From: Fenollaria massiliensis
Lineage (GTDB): Bacteria > Bacillota > Clostridia > Tissierellales > Peptoniphilaceae
Direction: 5' to 3'
Assembly (NCBI RefSeq): GCF_000312505.2
Contig: NZ_HG326225.1
Coordinates: forward strand, 262,249 to 326,248
Length of the DNA: 64,000 bases
Positions 1-8,622 of the stretch are shown here, piece by piece. The stretch's first letter is position 1. Each line of letters opens with the position of its first letter. The notes under the pieces are model-generated. The model had not been told where the DNA came from and made no database searches. It saw only the letters and a list, made by a program, of their open reading frames with translations. The position numbers and the translations under genes are program-made.

Positions 1-980
1 CTTGAGCCCTTAACGCCTTCAAGCTTGAATAATATTTTAGTATTGTCCTTTGATTTGATAGTTTTATCAAAGTCATCGCCTTCAAAAACTTCAACTCTGT
101 CAATCTTTTTAAGCTCTTCGATAAATTCTAGACACTTAGTTACATTGTGATGAAGCTTTTCTCTGCCTTCACCGTCCATGTATGCACAAGCTGTTTCGTT
201 TGATAGTGTAAATAGATACGATGGTGAAGTTGTTGTATATAGCTGGAATCTATCTCTAAGTTTATTTGTATCAATTCTTTCAGAACCAACATGAATCATA
301 GATGTTTGTGTAAAACCAGTAAGTGTTTTATGAGTTGAGTGTATAACTATGTCCGCGCCGCATTCAAGAGCTGACTTAGGTAGTCTGTCATCAAATTTCA
401 TGTGAGGTCCGTGAGCCTCGTCAACCATAAGTATCTTGCCATAGTTATGACAAATTTCTGCTATCCTTTCAAGGTCTGAAGCGATTCCGTAGTAATTAGT
501 GTGAGTTACTACAACAGCCTTTACCTCAGGATTGTCAAGGATTAAGTCTTCTATCTCATCTGGATCAACCCCAGTTAGAACATGATAGTCATCGTTATAC
601 TTTGGATATACATAAACAGGATTTAACCTATTTAGTATCAAAGCGTTATATACTGATTTATGGCAGTTTCTTTGAACAATGATGGTATCACCTGGCTTAG
701 TTATAGTTGAGATAGCAATATATATGCTACCAGTAGAACCATTAACAGCGTAGTAAGTGCTCATAGCACCAAATACTTTAGCAGCTTCTTGCTGACTCTC
801 AAGAATAACTCCTCTTGGCTCAAGCAAATTGTCCATGCCATAAGTTTCTGTCGTGTCAATAGCTGGGATGTAATCGCCCCAGTTAAATAGTGTGTTCTTT
901 CCCTTATGTCCAGGCATGTGGAAAGAAACCGAATTTTCGTCTTTTAATTTTGATAATGCTTCAAAAACAGGTCTTTTCAT
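1..980 (-). CDS. Orn/Lys/Arg decarboxylase family protein (3' part beyond the window)
   Basis: PLP-dependent aminotransferase-fold decarboxylase of the SpeA/CadA/YaaO group, predicted to decarboxylate arginine, lysine or ornithine to a polyamine or diamine in the cytoplasm. The 326 visible codons start MKRPVFEAL and carry HMPGHKG near residue 21, a DEAHGPH segment and the PLP-lysine motif STHKTLTG near residue 217; these are the family landmarks. The start at 980 is preceded by AAAGGAG. The frame stays open to base 1, so the C-terminal domain lies outside the window and the substrate cannot be decided. It lies 11 bases after the membrane-protein gene and probably belongs to the ispE operon. 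Confidence 0.9.
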   Translation of the reverse strand, partial: MKRPVFEALSKLKDENSVSFHMPGHKGKNTLFNWGDYIPAIDTTETYGMDNLLEPRGVILESQQEAAKVFGAMSTYYAVNGSTGSIYIAISTITKPGDTIIVQRNCHKSVYNALILNRLNPVYVYPKYNDDYHVLTGVDPDEIEDLILDNPEVKAVVVTHTNYYGIASDLERIAEICHNYGKILMVDEAHGPHMKFDDRLPKSALECGADIVIHSTHKTLTGFTQTSMIHVGSERIDTNKLRDRFQLYTTTSPSYLFTLSNETACAYMDGEGREKLHHNVTKCLEFIEELKKIDRVEVFEGDDFDKTIKSKDNTKILFKLEGVKGS

Positions 981-991
981 TAAAAACTCCT

Positions 992-1669
992 TTACACTCT
1001 ATATATTTCAGTTTTTTTGCGAATGGTTCTGTACCATGTGTATATCATAATTAATATCAATATTAAGCTAAGCACATAAAGAATGTTCTTTGCTCTAGCT
1101 ATTCTTAAAATATTTGCAAGGCAATAGAATAATCCCGCTAAAAAGAATAAAAGCGATGCCCTCTGTATATTTACATTTCTTCTTCTGACAGCATTTTTAA
1201 AAACGCTTAAGAAAATTAATACATTAAGTATTAAAGCGATTATGGTTCTAAATACTTCCATAAAGGTACTGATTCTGTCTTGGAACCAGCCATTTTGCGG
1301 AAGCAGTGTTAGTATCATCAGTATCGCACTTAATAAATAAATTATGTTTGATGCATCTGGCATCCTTCTCTTTTTTAGTGTTCTTGCCGCTAGATAATAA
1401 AATATTATCAAAAGTATTGGTATCATAAGTGAACTTATAAATAAAGAGATGTTTGTAAGCCTTATAATCTTCTCATCATCCGATAAAAACAAAGCATAAG
1501 TCCTGATACCTAAGAAAAGGGTGACAAAGACCACATACGTCTTGGTAAATATGCTTTGCAGCTTAAAATCTTTGTCAGCATAATTATATTTATTTATAAA
1601 ATTGTCCATAACAAATATTATTACTATATATAAAAATGTAAATATTGGTTCTAATATTTTTTGTAGCAT
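992..1669 (-). CDS. Unknown polytopic membrane protein (225 aa)
   Basis: I do not recognise this family. The protein has about six to seven hydrophobic helices (roughly residues 8-20, 45-62, 72-95, 107-123, 137-157, 168-187, 193-212) separated by short basic loops such as KKRR near 99 and RRRN near 162, so it should be an inner-membrane protein with no large soluble domain. It starts with a good GAGGTGAT ribosome site. The TGA stop of ispE overlaps that site, which makes translational coupling likely. It sits between ispE and a PLP decarboxylase, but neither neighbour gives a clear clue to its job. Confidence 0.75.
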   Translation of the reverse strand: MLQKILEPIFTFLYIVIIFVMDNFINKYNYADKDFKLQSIFTKTYVVFVTLFLGIRTYALFLSDDEKIIRLTNISLFISSLMIPILLIIFYYLAARTLKKRRMPDASNIIYLLSAILMILTLLPQNGWFQDRISTFMEVFRTIIALILNVLIFLSVFKNAVRRRNVNIQRASLLFFLAGLFYCLANILRIARAKNILYVLSLILILIMIYTWYRTIRKKTEIYRV

Positions 1670-1678
1670 TAAATCACC

Positions 1679-2488
1679 TCATATCAAGTGAGTTTTAATC
1701 ACAAATTGGTAGCGGTTTTTCATTAAATCATAAGCCTTTTGAAGCTCTTCTTCATTCTCAAATAGACTAAAGACACTCGATCCTGAGCCGCTCATCATGG
1801 TTTTGAAACCGCCCAAAGCACTCATTTCATCAAAAAGCTTCTTAACAGCTATGTATTTAGCAAAAACAAAGTCTTGCATATTGTTTTTAACCCTTTTAAA
1901 ATCATCTTTTTTTATAAGATCTTCAATAGCTTCACTACTTAAGTAGTCTCCATCAAAGGACATGCCTTCGTAAACATCTTTCGAGCTAATGTTTATGCCA
2001 GGATTAACTAAAAGTACATTATATTTTTTAAGTCCTTCTACTTCTTTAATTTTTTCGCCTCTACCTGTGCAAATGGCAGCCGACCTAGCAGTAAAAAAAT
2101 TACAGTCGCTACCAAGCTTTAAAAGAATATCAAAATATTCTTCTTTTGTCAAGGATAAATCATAAAGCTCATCAAGCGCCCTAACTGTTTCATAAGCGTT
2201 TGAACTGCCACCAGCAAGACCAGCGCCCATAGGTATATTCTTCTTAAGCTCTATACTTAATCCTTTTATATCTCTTATCTCTTTTACTAAATCATAAGCT
2301 TTCTTCATGATATTATCCTTTATATCAATATTGCTATTGATAATAAAATCTTCTGCCTTAGCAAAAACTATCTCATCATAAAGATTAATTTTAGACATAA
2401 GAGTGATGATGTCATGAAAGCCATCGTCCCTTTTGGATATGACTTCAAGATGCAAATTAATTTTCGCATAAGATTTTGTTTTTAACAT
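1679..2488 (-). CDS. ispE: 4-diphosphocytidyl-2-C-methyl-D-erythritol kinase
   Basis: GHMP-family kinase of the MEP isoprenoid pathway that phosphorylates CDP-methylerythritol with ATP. The N-terminus MLKTKSYAKINLHLEV, the GHMP ATP loop PMGAGLAGGSSNA (near residue 92) and the C-terminal GSGSSVF motif are diagnostic, and 269 residues is the normal length. I chose the ATG at 2488 because it follows a GGAGGAG site. A longer in-frame ATG at 2530 lies upstream of the predicted -10 box (2519-2524), so it cannot be on the transcript. ispD and ispF are 40 kb away in this window, so the pathway genes are split. Confidence 0.95.
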   Translation of the reverse strand: MLKTKSYAKINLHLEVISKRDDGFHDIITLMSKINLYDEIVFAKAEDFIINSNIDIKDNIMKKAYDLVKEIRDIKGLSIELKKNIPMGAGLAGGSSNAYETVRALDELYDLSLTKEEYFDILLKLGSDCNFFTARSAAICTGRGEKIKEVEGLKKYNVLLVNPGINISSKDVYEGMSFDGDYLSSEAIEDLIKKDDFKRVKNNMQDFVFAKYIAVKKLFDEMSALGGFKTMMSGSGSSVFSLFENEEELQKAYDLMKNRYQFVIKTHLI

Positions 2489-2518
2489 GACCTTACATAC
2501 TCCTCCACTCTTACATTC

Positions 2519-2524
2519 ATTATA
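2519..2524 (-). promoter_or_regulatory. Extended -10 promoter of ispE
   Basis: On the minus strand TGTTATAAT forms an extended -10 element about 30 bases before the ispE start. The matching -35 (TATACA, 17 bases upstream) is weak, as is common with TGn extended promoters. Confidence 0.55.
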
Positions 2525-2673
2525 ACACATTTTAAATTCAATGTATAGTTTTATTTTTATTTAAAATATTGCTCATGATATTGACGCGAAATTAATCTTA
2601 TAAAAAATATTTTAAGCGTCATAATAATTATAAAAATATATTTATAAAAATTTAATCATAATCCATAAAAGGC

Positions 2674-2701
2674 AAAAAAAGTCCTCACATCGCTGTGAGG
2701 A
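2674..2701 (-). terminator. Rho-independent terminator of veg
   Basis: TCCTCACA and TGTGAGGA form an 8-bp stem (2682-2701), followed on the minus strand by seven T, just after the veg stop codon. Confidence 0.85.
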
Positions 2702-2707
2702 TATTTT

Positions 2708-2938
2708 TTAGATTATTTTTACTACTACTGTCGATGTTAGTACATCTGAATAAGTATACGATATAACCTGATCGTTATTTTGTCCATCTTCTAGAGTAAC
2801 TGTGAATAGATTTGGATATGCTGAAGTAATTACCCCCTGTGCCTCGACAAAGGTATTTCGACCAACATTTGTCGTTAGATGCACTTTTTTACCTAAAATA
2901 CTCTCAACACTTCTTCTAATTCTCTTAATCTCGTTCAT
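2708..2938 (-). CDS. veg: Veg family protein
   Basis: Small cytoplasmic protein of the Veg/DUF1021 family, linked in Bacillus subtilis to spore outgrowth and biofilm matrix expression. The N-terminus MNEIKRIRRSVE, the GKKVHLTTNVGR segment and the ISYTYSDVLT segment match the family's compact beta-barrel. The start at 2938 (76 aa) is chosen because it follows AAGGGTGG and aligns with the family start; an in-frame ATG 10 codons earlier has no site. The gene is monocistronic between a consensus promoter and a strong terminator. Confidence 0.9.
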   Translation of the reverse strand: MNEIKRIRRSVESILGKKVHLTTNVGRNTFVEAQGVITSAYPNLFTVTLEDGQNNDQVISYTYSDVLTSTVVVKII

Positions 2939-2991
2939 AAGATGAATCCCACCCTTCATATACTTCATAGATTTTATCTACATCTATATAT

Positions 2992-3020
2992 AGTATAGCA
3001 TAATTAATAAATTTTGTCAA
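2992..3020 (-). promoter_or_regulatory. Strong SigA-type promoter of veg
   Basis: On the minus strand, TTGACA (3015-3020), a 17-base spacer and TATACT (2992-2997). The veg promoter of Bacillus is also a near-consensus strong promoter, so the architecture is conserved. Confidence 0.85.
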
Positions 3021-3068
3021 TCATTTATATATATTTATTTTATAATTGTACTAAAGTAATTACAGTAA

Positions 3069-4622
3069 TTAGTTTTTGTTCATGCTCGTAAACTTGATTT
3101 TAACGTCCATTTCCTTGCCATTTCTATTAATCTTAAGAGTGGCTTCGTCACCAAGATTGTAGCCGAACATTATTGACTTAAGTGTATTAACATCTGTAAC
3201 TTCTTTGTCATCTACCTTTAGTAGTATGTCGCCTGCCATGATGCCAGCTTTGTCAGCTGCAGTACCACTTGCAACGCTTAAGACGATAACGCCCTTATTT
3301 GTGTTTAATTTGACTCTTAAAGCTGCTTCATAATCTTTTGCATTATAGATAGAAACGCCTAGTTGAGCTGTTTGTGCCTTGCCTGTCTTTAAGATTGAAT
3401 TCAAAACGCCTTTAATCATATTGATAGGTATACTAAAGCCAAGGCCTTCTGCGTTAGTAAGCTTAACTGTGTTAATGCCTATGACTTCGCCTTTTGAGTT
3501 TAGTAACGGTCCACCAGAGTTTCCTGGGTTGATGGATGCATCTGTTTGAATTAGATTATTTATAACTTGATTTTCTACTTTTATAGTTCTATCCTTACCA
3601 GAGATAACACCAGAAGTAACTGTTCTGTTAAAATCAAGACCTAGTGGGTTACCTATGGCGATAGCGATTTGACCGATTTGTACTTTGTCTGAATCACCAA
3701 GTTCAGCAACTGGAAGATTCTTTGCATTTATCTTAATTATGGCAAGATCCATGTCCTTATCCATCCAAACTATCTTTGCCTTATGTGTTGAGCCGTCATC
3801 AAGTAAAACGTTTATCTTGCCGCCTTTACTTTGCTTTTTATTATCTTTATTTTTGCTATTGTAATCATAAGCGTTGTCATTGTCATTGTTATTATTTTCT
3901 TCGTCATCATCATCTTCATCTATATCTTCATCGTCAGTTTTTCTTTGCTTATCGCCCTTTGATCCGCCACCGAAAGGAAATTCATTTCCAAATGGAAAAT
4001 CATCAAAAGCGTTATTTTTTTCTTGAACTTCTGAGTTAACAACGTGAGCGTTTGTGATGATATATCCATCTGAATTAACTATAACGCCTGAGCCAGTGCC
4101 CTTTCCTAAAGCTTGTCTACCAAAAAAGTCTCTAGAAATAACCTGAGTAGTTATACCTACAACAGATGGTATAGCCTTCTTAGTAGCTGCTTCAACTATT
4201 TCAGTCGGTTGATCAATTGTAATCTTTTGTGTATCATTCTTCGCTTCGCTGTGCATATAGTTATATACATCATTTGCCTTGTTAAACATGTAAGCTCCAC
4301 CAAAGCCTGTTAGCGTACCAAAGAAAATTGAAAATATTATTGACCAGATAAGAACACCTGTTCCATAACGCTTCTTTTCTTTTTTATTTACCTCGTTATA
4401 AGAAAATTTTGCTCTGCTTGCTTGAGGCCTATCATATTGATTTGCCCTCCTATAAGTTTTTCTTTCATAAGTAAAATCATCATCAGATGAAAAATCATTG
4501 TCATTATTATTATCATTGCTATTGCTATTGCTGTTGTCATTGCAATTGTCATCACAATTATCATTATTAGCAATAATTTCTTCATCGTCAATAATTTCAT
4601 TGCCAAATTCATCAAATTTCAT
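3069..4622 (-). CDS. htrA: HtrA/DegP-type membrane-anchored serine protease
   Basis: Envelope quality-control protease with one transmembrane anchor and a PDZ domain. Residues 1-85 are cytoplasmic and very rich in Asn, Asp and Ser; residues 88-113 form the membrane helix. The trypsin-like domain has His193 (TNAHVV), Asp292 (DMDLAIIKI) and Ser369 (NPGNSGGPLL), so the triad is intact. A PDZ domain covers about 420-510. Unusual for the family is an acidic low-complexity insertion of about 60 residues (210-268, Asp/Glu/Asn/Lys) between the catalytic His and Asp. The start follows AAAAGGAGG. It faces the exonuclease gene across a 95-base divergent gap. Confidence 0.95.
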   Translation of the reverse strand: MKFDEFGNEIIDDEEIIANNDNCDDNCNDNSNSNSNDNNNDNDFSSDDDFTYERKTYRRANQYDRPQASRAKFSYNEVNKKEKKRYGTGVLIWSIIFSIFFGTLTGFGGAYMFNKANDVYNYMHSEAKNDTQKITIDQPTEIVEAATKKAIPSVVGITTQVISRDFFGRQALGKGTGSGVIVNSDGYIITNAHVVNSEVQEKNNAFDDFPFGNEFPFGGGSKGDKQRKTDDEDIDEDDDDEENNNNDNDNAYDYNSKNKDNKKQSKGGKINVLLDDGSTHKAKIVWMDKDMDLAIIKINAKNLPVAELGDSDKVQIGQIAIAIGNPLGLDFNRTVTSGVISGKDRTIKVENQVINNLIQTDASINPGNSGGPLLNSKGEVIGINTVKLTNAEGLGFSIPINMIKGVLNSILKTGKAQTAQLGVSIYNAKDYEAALRVKLNTNKGVIVLSVASGTAADKAGIMAGDILLKVDDKEVTDVNTLKSIMFGYNLGDEATLKINRNGKEMDVKIKFTSMNKN

Positions 4623-4717
4623 AATTTATTCCTCCTTTTGTTTTTCTGTCTTTATTATAAACGTCTTTTGTGATAGAATGGTGATAAGGATGTGAAAATT
4701 TTAAAAGAGGTGATTAA

Positions 4718-5472
4718 ATGAAATTTATTTCGTGGAATGTTAATGGTATAAGAGCCGTCCTTAAAAAAACTTTAATGAGTTTTTGGATGACACTATGGCT
4801 GATATATACGCATTTCAAGAGACTAAAATATCAGAAGGAATACTTATGATGGAGCGTGAAGGCTATCACGAGTATTGGAACTACGCTGAAAAGAAAGGTT
4901 ATTCAGGAACCATGATACTTACTAAGACTGAGCCAAAAAATGTGACTTATGGTCTTGGCATAGCTGAGCATGATACTGAAGGAAGAGTTATAACTCTTGA
5001 GTATGATGATTTTTTCTTTGTTAATGTTTATACGCCAAATGCTCAAAATGAGTTAAAAAGGATAAAATACAGACAAGAGTGGGAAGATGCTTTTAGAGAA
5101 TATCTTAATGGTTTAAGAAAAACTAAGGGCGTTGTTGTTTGCGGCGACTTAAACGTGGCTCACAACGAAATTGACCTTAAGAATCCAAAAGAAAACAGAG
5201 GCAAGGCAGGTTTTTCTGACGAAGAGAGAGAAAAGTTTAATTTGCTACTTGATTCGGGTTTCATCGATACATTTAGATACTTCTACCCTGATCTTGAAGA
5301 TAAATACTCATGGTGGTCATACAGAACAAGAGCAAGATCGAGAAACGCTGGCTGGAGAATTGATTACTTCTTAGTATCAAAAGAGCTTGAAAGCAATATC
5401 AAAGACGCAGCAATCCTTGATGATGTCATGGGTTCAGACCATTGTCCAGTCTCACTTGATATAGAATTTTAG
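4718..5472 (+). CDS. Exonuclease III / AP endonuclease, frame broken near the N-terminus
   Basis: DNA repair enzyme (3'-5' exonuclease and AP endonuclease, ExoA/XthA type). The start at 4718, behind AAGAGGTGATTAA, gives MKFISWNVNGIRAVLKK, the exact family N-terminus. The frame then fails inside an A7 run (4763-4769); one added A would continue as NFNEFLDDTMADIYAFQETK and give a normal 251-residue protein. Downstream the frame is complete, with QETK, GDLNVAHNEID, the W-rich YSWWSYR segment and the catalytic GSDHCPV end. As written, only a shortened protein from the ATG at 4783 could be made, and it would lack the first metal-binding strand (WNVNG). This is either a real disruption, slippage on A7, or a sequencing error. 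Confidence 0.85.
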
Positions 5473-5479
5473 CCTCGAT

Positions 5480-5509
5480 TTGACAAAAGTGCTTTAATTT
5501 TGTTATAAT
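5480..5509 (+). promoter_or_regulatory. Promoter of the G5/3D cell-wall gene
   Basis: TTGACA (5480-5485), an 18-base spacer and TATAAT (5504-5509), 33 bases before the start codon at 5542. Confidence 0.8.
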
Positions 5510-5541
5510 AGCATATATTAAAAAAATGAAAGGAGAAGACT

Positions 5542-6375
5542 ATGAGAAAATTAATTAATTTTATTTTATTCTTATTAATAGTATCAAGTCTTTCTTTCGC
5601 TAAAGATGCTAAAAATCACGTATATGAGATTGATAACAATGGAGTCATTAAGACGTATAAAACTTCATGCACTACAGTTAAAGAGCTTTTAGATGATCTA
5701 AAGATTAAAATTAATGATGATGACATCGTCATACCAGATTTAGAAACAGAGCTTAAAAGTGAAGGAAAGATTAGTATAATAAAGGTAGAGATTAAAGTCG
5801 TTGAAAAAGAAGTAGATGCACCTTTTAAAACTATTAAGAAGAAAAACAAAGAACTAAACCATAATCAAAGCAAAATTTTAGTTCAAGGAGTAAACGGCAA
5901 GAACAAAGTCAAATGCAAAGAGTATTATGCAGGTGACAAACTTATTAAAGAAGAAATAATTCACGTTGAGACAATAATCAAGCCAATCGACCAAGTTTTT
6001 GAAGAAGGCACAAAAGATGTTTTCACTAACGATAGAGGTGACTTTGTCGCAAGAAAATCTTTTAAAATGGTAGCAACCGCTTATGAAGCTGGCTTCCAAT
6101 CAACTGGCAAGAGGCCTGGTGACAAAGGCTACGGCATAACTGCTTCAGGCGCAAGAGCTAAAAGAGGCACAGTTGCTGTTGATCCGCGTGTAATACCTCT
6201 AGGCACTAAGCTATATATCAAGAGCTTAACACCAGGTATTCCTGATTATGGCTTTGCAATCGCTCAAGATACTGGCGGCGCTATCAAGGGCATGAGAGTT
6301 GACCTTTTCATGGATACAGTTTGGGAGTGCATGCAATTTGGTAGAAGACCAGTAATGGTGTATATATTAAAATGA
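5542..6375 (+). CDS. Secreted DUF348-G5-3D domain cell-wall protein
   Basis: Exported peptidoglycan-remodelling protein of the YabE/resuscitation-promoting-factor-like group. A signal peptide covers residues 1-20 (FLLIVSSLSFA). A DUF348-like ubiquitin fold (about 28-90) and a G5-like region (about 90-160) follow, and the C-terminus is a 3D domain with VATAYEAG, VAVDPRVIPLGTKLYI and AQDTGGAIKGMRVDLF, whose aspartates define the double-psi barrel active site of MltA-like lytic transglycosylases. The length of 277 is somewhat short because only one DUF348 copy is seen. It has a strong promoter and AAGGAG site, and its stop overlaps the next start by four bases (ATGA), so the two are co-translated. 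Confidence 0.9.
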   Translation: MRKLINFILFLLIVSSLSFAKDAKNHVYEIDNNGVIKTYKTSCTTVKELLDDLKIKINDDDIVIPDLETELKSEGKISIIKVEIKVVEKEVDAPFKTIKKKNKELNHNQSKILVQGVNGKNKVKCKEYYAGDKLIKEEIIHVETIIKPIDQVFEEGTKDVFTNDRGDFVARKSFKMVATAYEAGFQSTGKRPGDKGYGITASGARAKRGTVAVDPRVIPLGTKLYIKSLTPGIPDYGFAIAQDTGGAIKGMRVDLFMDTVWECMQFGRRPVMVYILK

Positions 6376-6944
6376 TAAAAAAACTAATTAAGCTATTAAT
6401 AAAAATATTTTTAGCTTTGGCAATAGTTTTGGAGCTCTTAGTTATTTTTAATAACAGCAAGAGACCTACTACTTCGCCTGAGTACATCATAGTACCAGGA
6501 GCAAGATGCAAGAACAATGAGCCGATGCTCGCACTAAAGTATAGGCTTGACGCAGCGTATGAGTACTATACTATAAATGGAGGCGCAAAGATAATCACTA
6601 CAGGCGCTGAGAGTCAGGGCGAAAGCATAAGCGAGGCGATGATAGCAAAAAACTATCTTGTATCACTTGGAGTTGATGAAAGTGACGTCATCACCGAAGA
6701 GAACTCTAAAAATACTATAGAAAATCTTGAGTTTGCAAGCGACATAGCTGGCAAAGATAAAAATTATTTAATCGTGTCAAATGGCTTTCACATGTTTAGG
6801 CTCGATTTAATAAGTAAATACATCGGCATCAAGCACGAGCTGTACTCAGCCAAAACACCACAAGATATACTAGTCAAAAACTATTTACAAGAAGTCGCAT
6901 CGATATTTTATTTAGCGTTTAAAATAGTGACAGGAAAAGTTTAA
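6372..6944 (+). CDS. DUF218 (YdcF/SanA-like) membrane-anchored protein
   Basis: Member of the ElyC/SanA/YdcF superfamily, linked to cell-envelope metabolism; the biochemical activity is unsettled for most members. One N-terminal membrane helix (residues 5-27) is followed by a Rossmann-like domain with YIIVPGARCKNNEP, RLDAAYEYY, TTGAESQGESISEA and NTIENLEFA, which are the family motifs. It is translationally coupled to the 3D-domain cell-wall protein, which supports an envelope role. A terminator follows directly. Confidence 0.85.
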   Translation: MIKKLIKLLIKIFLALAIVLELLVIFNNSKRPTTSPEYIIVPGARCKNNEPMLALKYRLDAAYEYYTINGGAKIITTGAESQGESISEAMIAKNYLVSLGVDESDVITEENSKNTIENLEFASDIAGKDKNYLIVSNGFHMFRLDLISKYIGIKHELYSAKTPQDILVKNYLQEVASIFYLAFKIVTGKV

Positions 6945-6957
6945 TAAGATTATATTA

Positions 6958-6984
6958 GGCAGAACGATTTGGTTCTGCCTTTTT
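6958..6984 (+). terminator. Terminator after the DUF218 gene
   Basis: GGCAGAAC-gatttg-GTTCTGCC followed by TTTTT. Confidence 0.9.
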
Positions 6985-7062
6985 CATGCAAAAAATGGAT
7001 AGAAAAGTAGATCCTATCCATTTATAAATCTCAAATATTATTACTTGTCAAAAATATTTAAT

Positions 7063-8622
7063 TTATATAGCAATGCTCTTTGTAAAATACTTTTCGTCAA
7101 TGTATTTATGGTCAATAGTAATAATTGTTTTTGATGATAAATATTTCATAATATCATCAAATATCTCATAGAATAGCGTCTCGTCAAGTCCTGTGCTTAT
7201 CTCATCAAAGATATATAGCTCGCAGTCCTTGTATAAGGCCCTTGCTAGTAATACTCGCGTCTTCTCGCCGCCAGATAGAGTGCTACTATCAAAACCAATA
7301 TTATTTAAGCCATATTTTTCAATAACTTCATTTAGTCTACATATCTTTATAATCTCATTGAGTTTGTCCTCGTCAACTTTAGATTTGAATGTGATATTAT
7401 CAATGATTGACATGTTAAACAATTTGTTCTCCTGAAAAACTGCTGATAAAGATATCATTTGATTTTCTTTGCCATTGACATAAACATGACCAGAAGTCGG
7501 CTTATACATATTAGTAATTAGTTTTGCGATGGTCGACTTACCCGAACCAGTTCTGCCGTTAATCTTTAATTTATCATTTTTATTTATAATCAAATTAAAA
7601 TTATTTAGAATCTGATTGTCGCCATATTTTAGTGAAACGTCCTTAAATTGAATTTCGTTAAAGTCTTCGATTAAATCAATATTTTCTCTATCTATGCTGT
7701 TGAAAGTCTCATCTATTCTTTTAACTGAGTTTTTAAAAGCGGATATTTCTTTTTGATTTTCTATGATATTAAATATTGGATCAGTGATCATCGATGCATA
7801 TAATATGATGGCGATTAGCGCTCCGACAGAGAGACTGCCTTGGCTAACACGCATACCTCCAATAAAAATTAGAGTTGCCATAATCAGATTAAACAATAAA
7901 CTTACAAGTGCTTGAGAAACATTTTTAATATTTACAATTTTTTTGTCAAGCTTAGTTAATTCATGATTCTCTTCGTGAAACTCACTTGTAAAAACTTTCT
8001 CTTTATTAAATAGTTTTATATCTCTAGCTCCAACAATAATGTCAAAAAATTTATTAATTACGTTAAGTCTTTGAATTTGGCTCTTTTCAGATGCCATCTC
8101 TGAACTGTGTAAAATCTTTTGAATCACCAGTGTCGATATGGCAGATATTATAATCATCGCAAATAGCATTATGTAATCATAATTTATAATTATGATTGAA
8201 CCAATTATAAAGCTTGATATTGAAAAGCCTAAATCAAATATTAATGGTATTAGTTTATCATCAAGCGATTTTAAATCGTCGATAATTACATTAAAGACGT
8301 TACTGCGTCCAGCTTGCTCTAATTGTTCAATCTTTGTACTAAGAATACTTTCAACAATCTCATCTTTTATATCTCTATTCAAATTCAATTCAAATTTCGA
8401 TCCGAAATTTACAAGAGCTATTTTAAACATATTGACTAAAATATAAACAAGCGAATAAAGTATTATGTATTTAATAAATTCGCTCTGATTTCCCAATGTT
8501 AAATAATCTATAACTTTTTGAATAAAAACCATAGGAAATATGCTCAAACTACCTACGATTATACCTGTAATAAATAGCAATAAGATTTTAGGAAAATTCT
8601 TTTTATATTTATCTCTTATCAT
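7063..8622 (-). CDS. ABC exporter half-transporter (membrane domain fused to ATPase), second of a pair
   Basis: Type IV (exporter-fold) ABC protein of 519 residues. The N-terminal half has about six membrane helices. The ATPase half has Walker A GRTGSGKST (about residue 357), a Q-loop (AVFQEN), signature LSGGEKTR (about 452), Walker B LYIFDEIST with the catalytic Glu, and an H-loop TIDHK, so it looks active. Its start lies inside the end of the upstream exporter gene (14-base overlap), so the two are probably subunits of a heterodimer. It shares the ribosome site AGGAGGCAATT with its partner. The substrate is unknown; no precursor peptide or maturation enzyme is adjacent. Confidence 0.9.
   Translation of the reverse strand: MIRDKYKKNFPKILLLFITGIIVGSLSIFPMVFIQKVIDYLTLGNQSEFIKYIILYSLVYILVNMFKIALVNFGSKFELNLNRDIKDEIVESILSTKIEQLEQAGRSNVFNVIIDDLKSLDDKLIPLIFDLGFSISSFIIGSIIIINYDYIMLFAMIIISAISTLVIQKILHSSEMASEKSQIQRLNVINKFFDIIVGARDIKLFNKEKVFTSEFHEENHELTKLDKKIVNIKNVSQALVSLLFNLIMATLIFIGGMRVSQGSLSVGALIAIILYASMITDPIFNIIENQKEISAFKNSVKRIDETFNSIDRENIDLIEDFNEIQFKDVSLKYGDNQILNNFNLIINKNDKLKINGRTGSGKSTIAKLITNMYKPTSGHVYVNGKENQMISLSAVFQENKLFNMSIIDNITFKSKVDEDKLNEIIKICRLNEVIEKYGLNNIGFDSSTLSGGEKTRVLLARALYKDCELYIFDEISTGLDETLFYEIFDDIMKYLSSKTIITIDHKYIDEKYFTKSIAI

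Noticed and set aside
2583-2620. GACGC/GCGTC inverted repeat between ispE and veg
   Set aside because: Only five base pairs with a 28-base loop in very AT-rich DNA; not convincing as a regulatory hairpin.
4763-4770. Canonical -1 frameshift heptamer A-AAA-AAC in exonuclease III
   Set aside because: The heptamer exists but is not in the required phase relative to the zero frame, and no downstream pseudoknot was seen. Simple slippage on A7 or an error is more likely than a programmed site.
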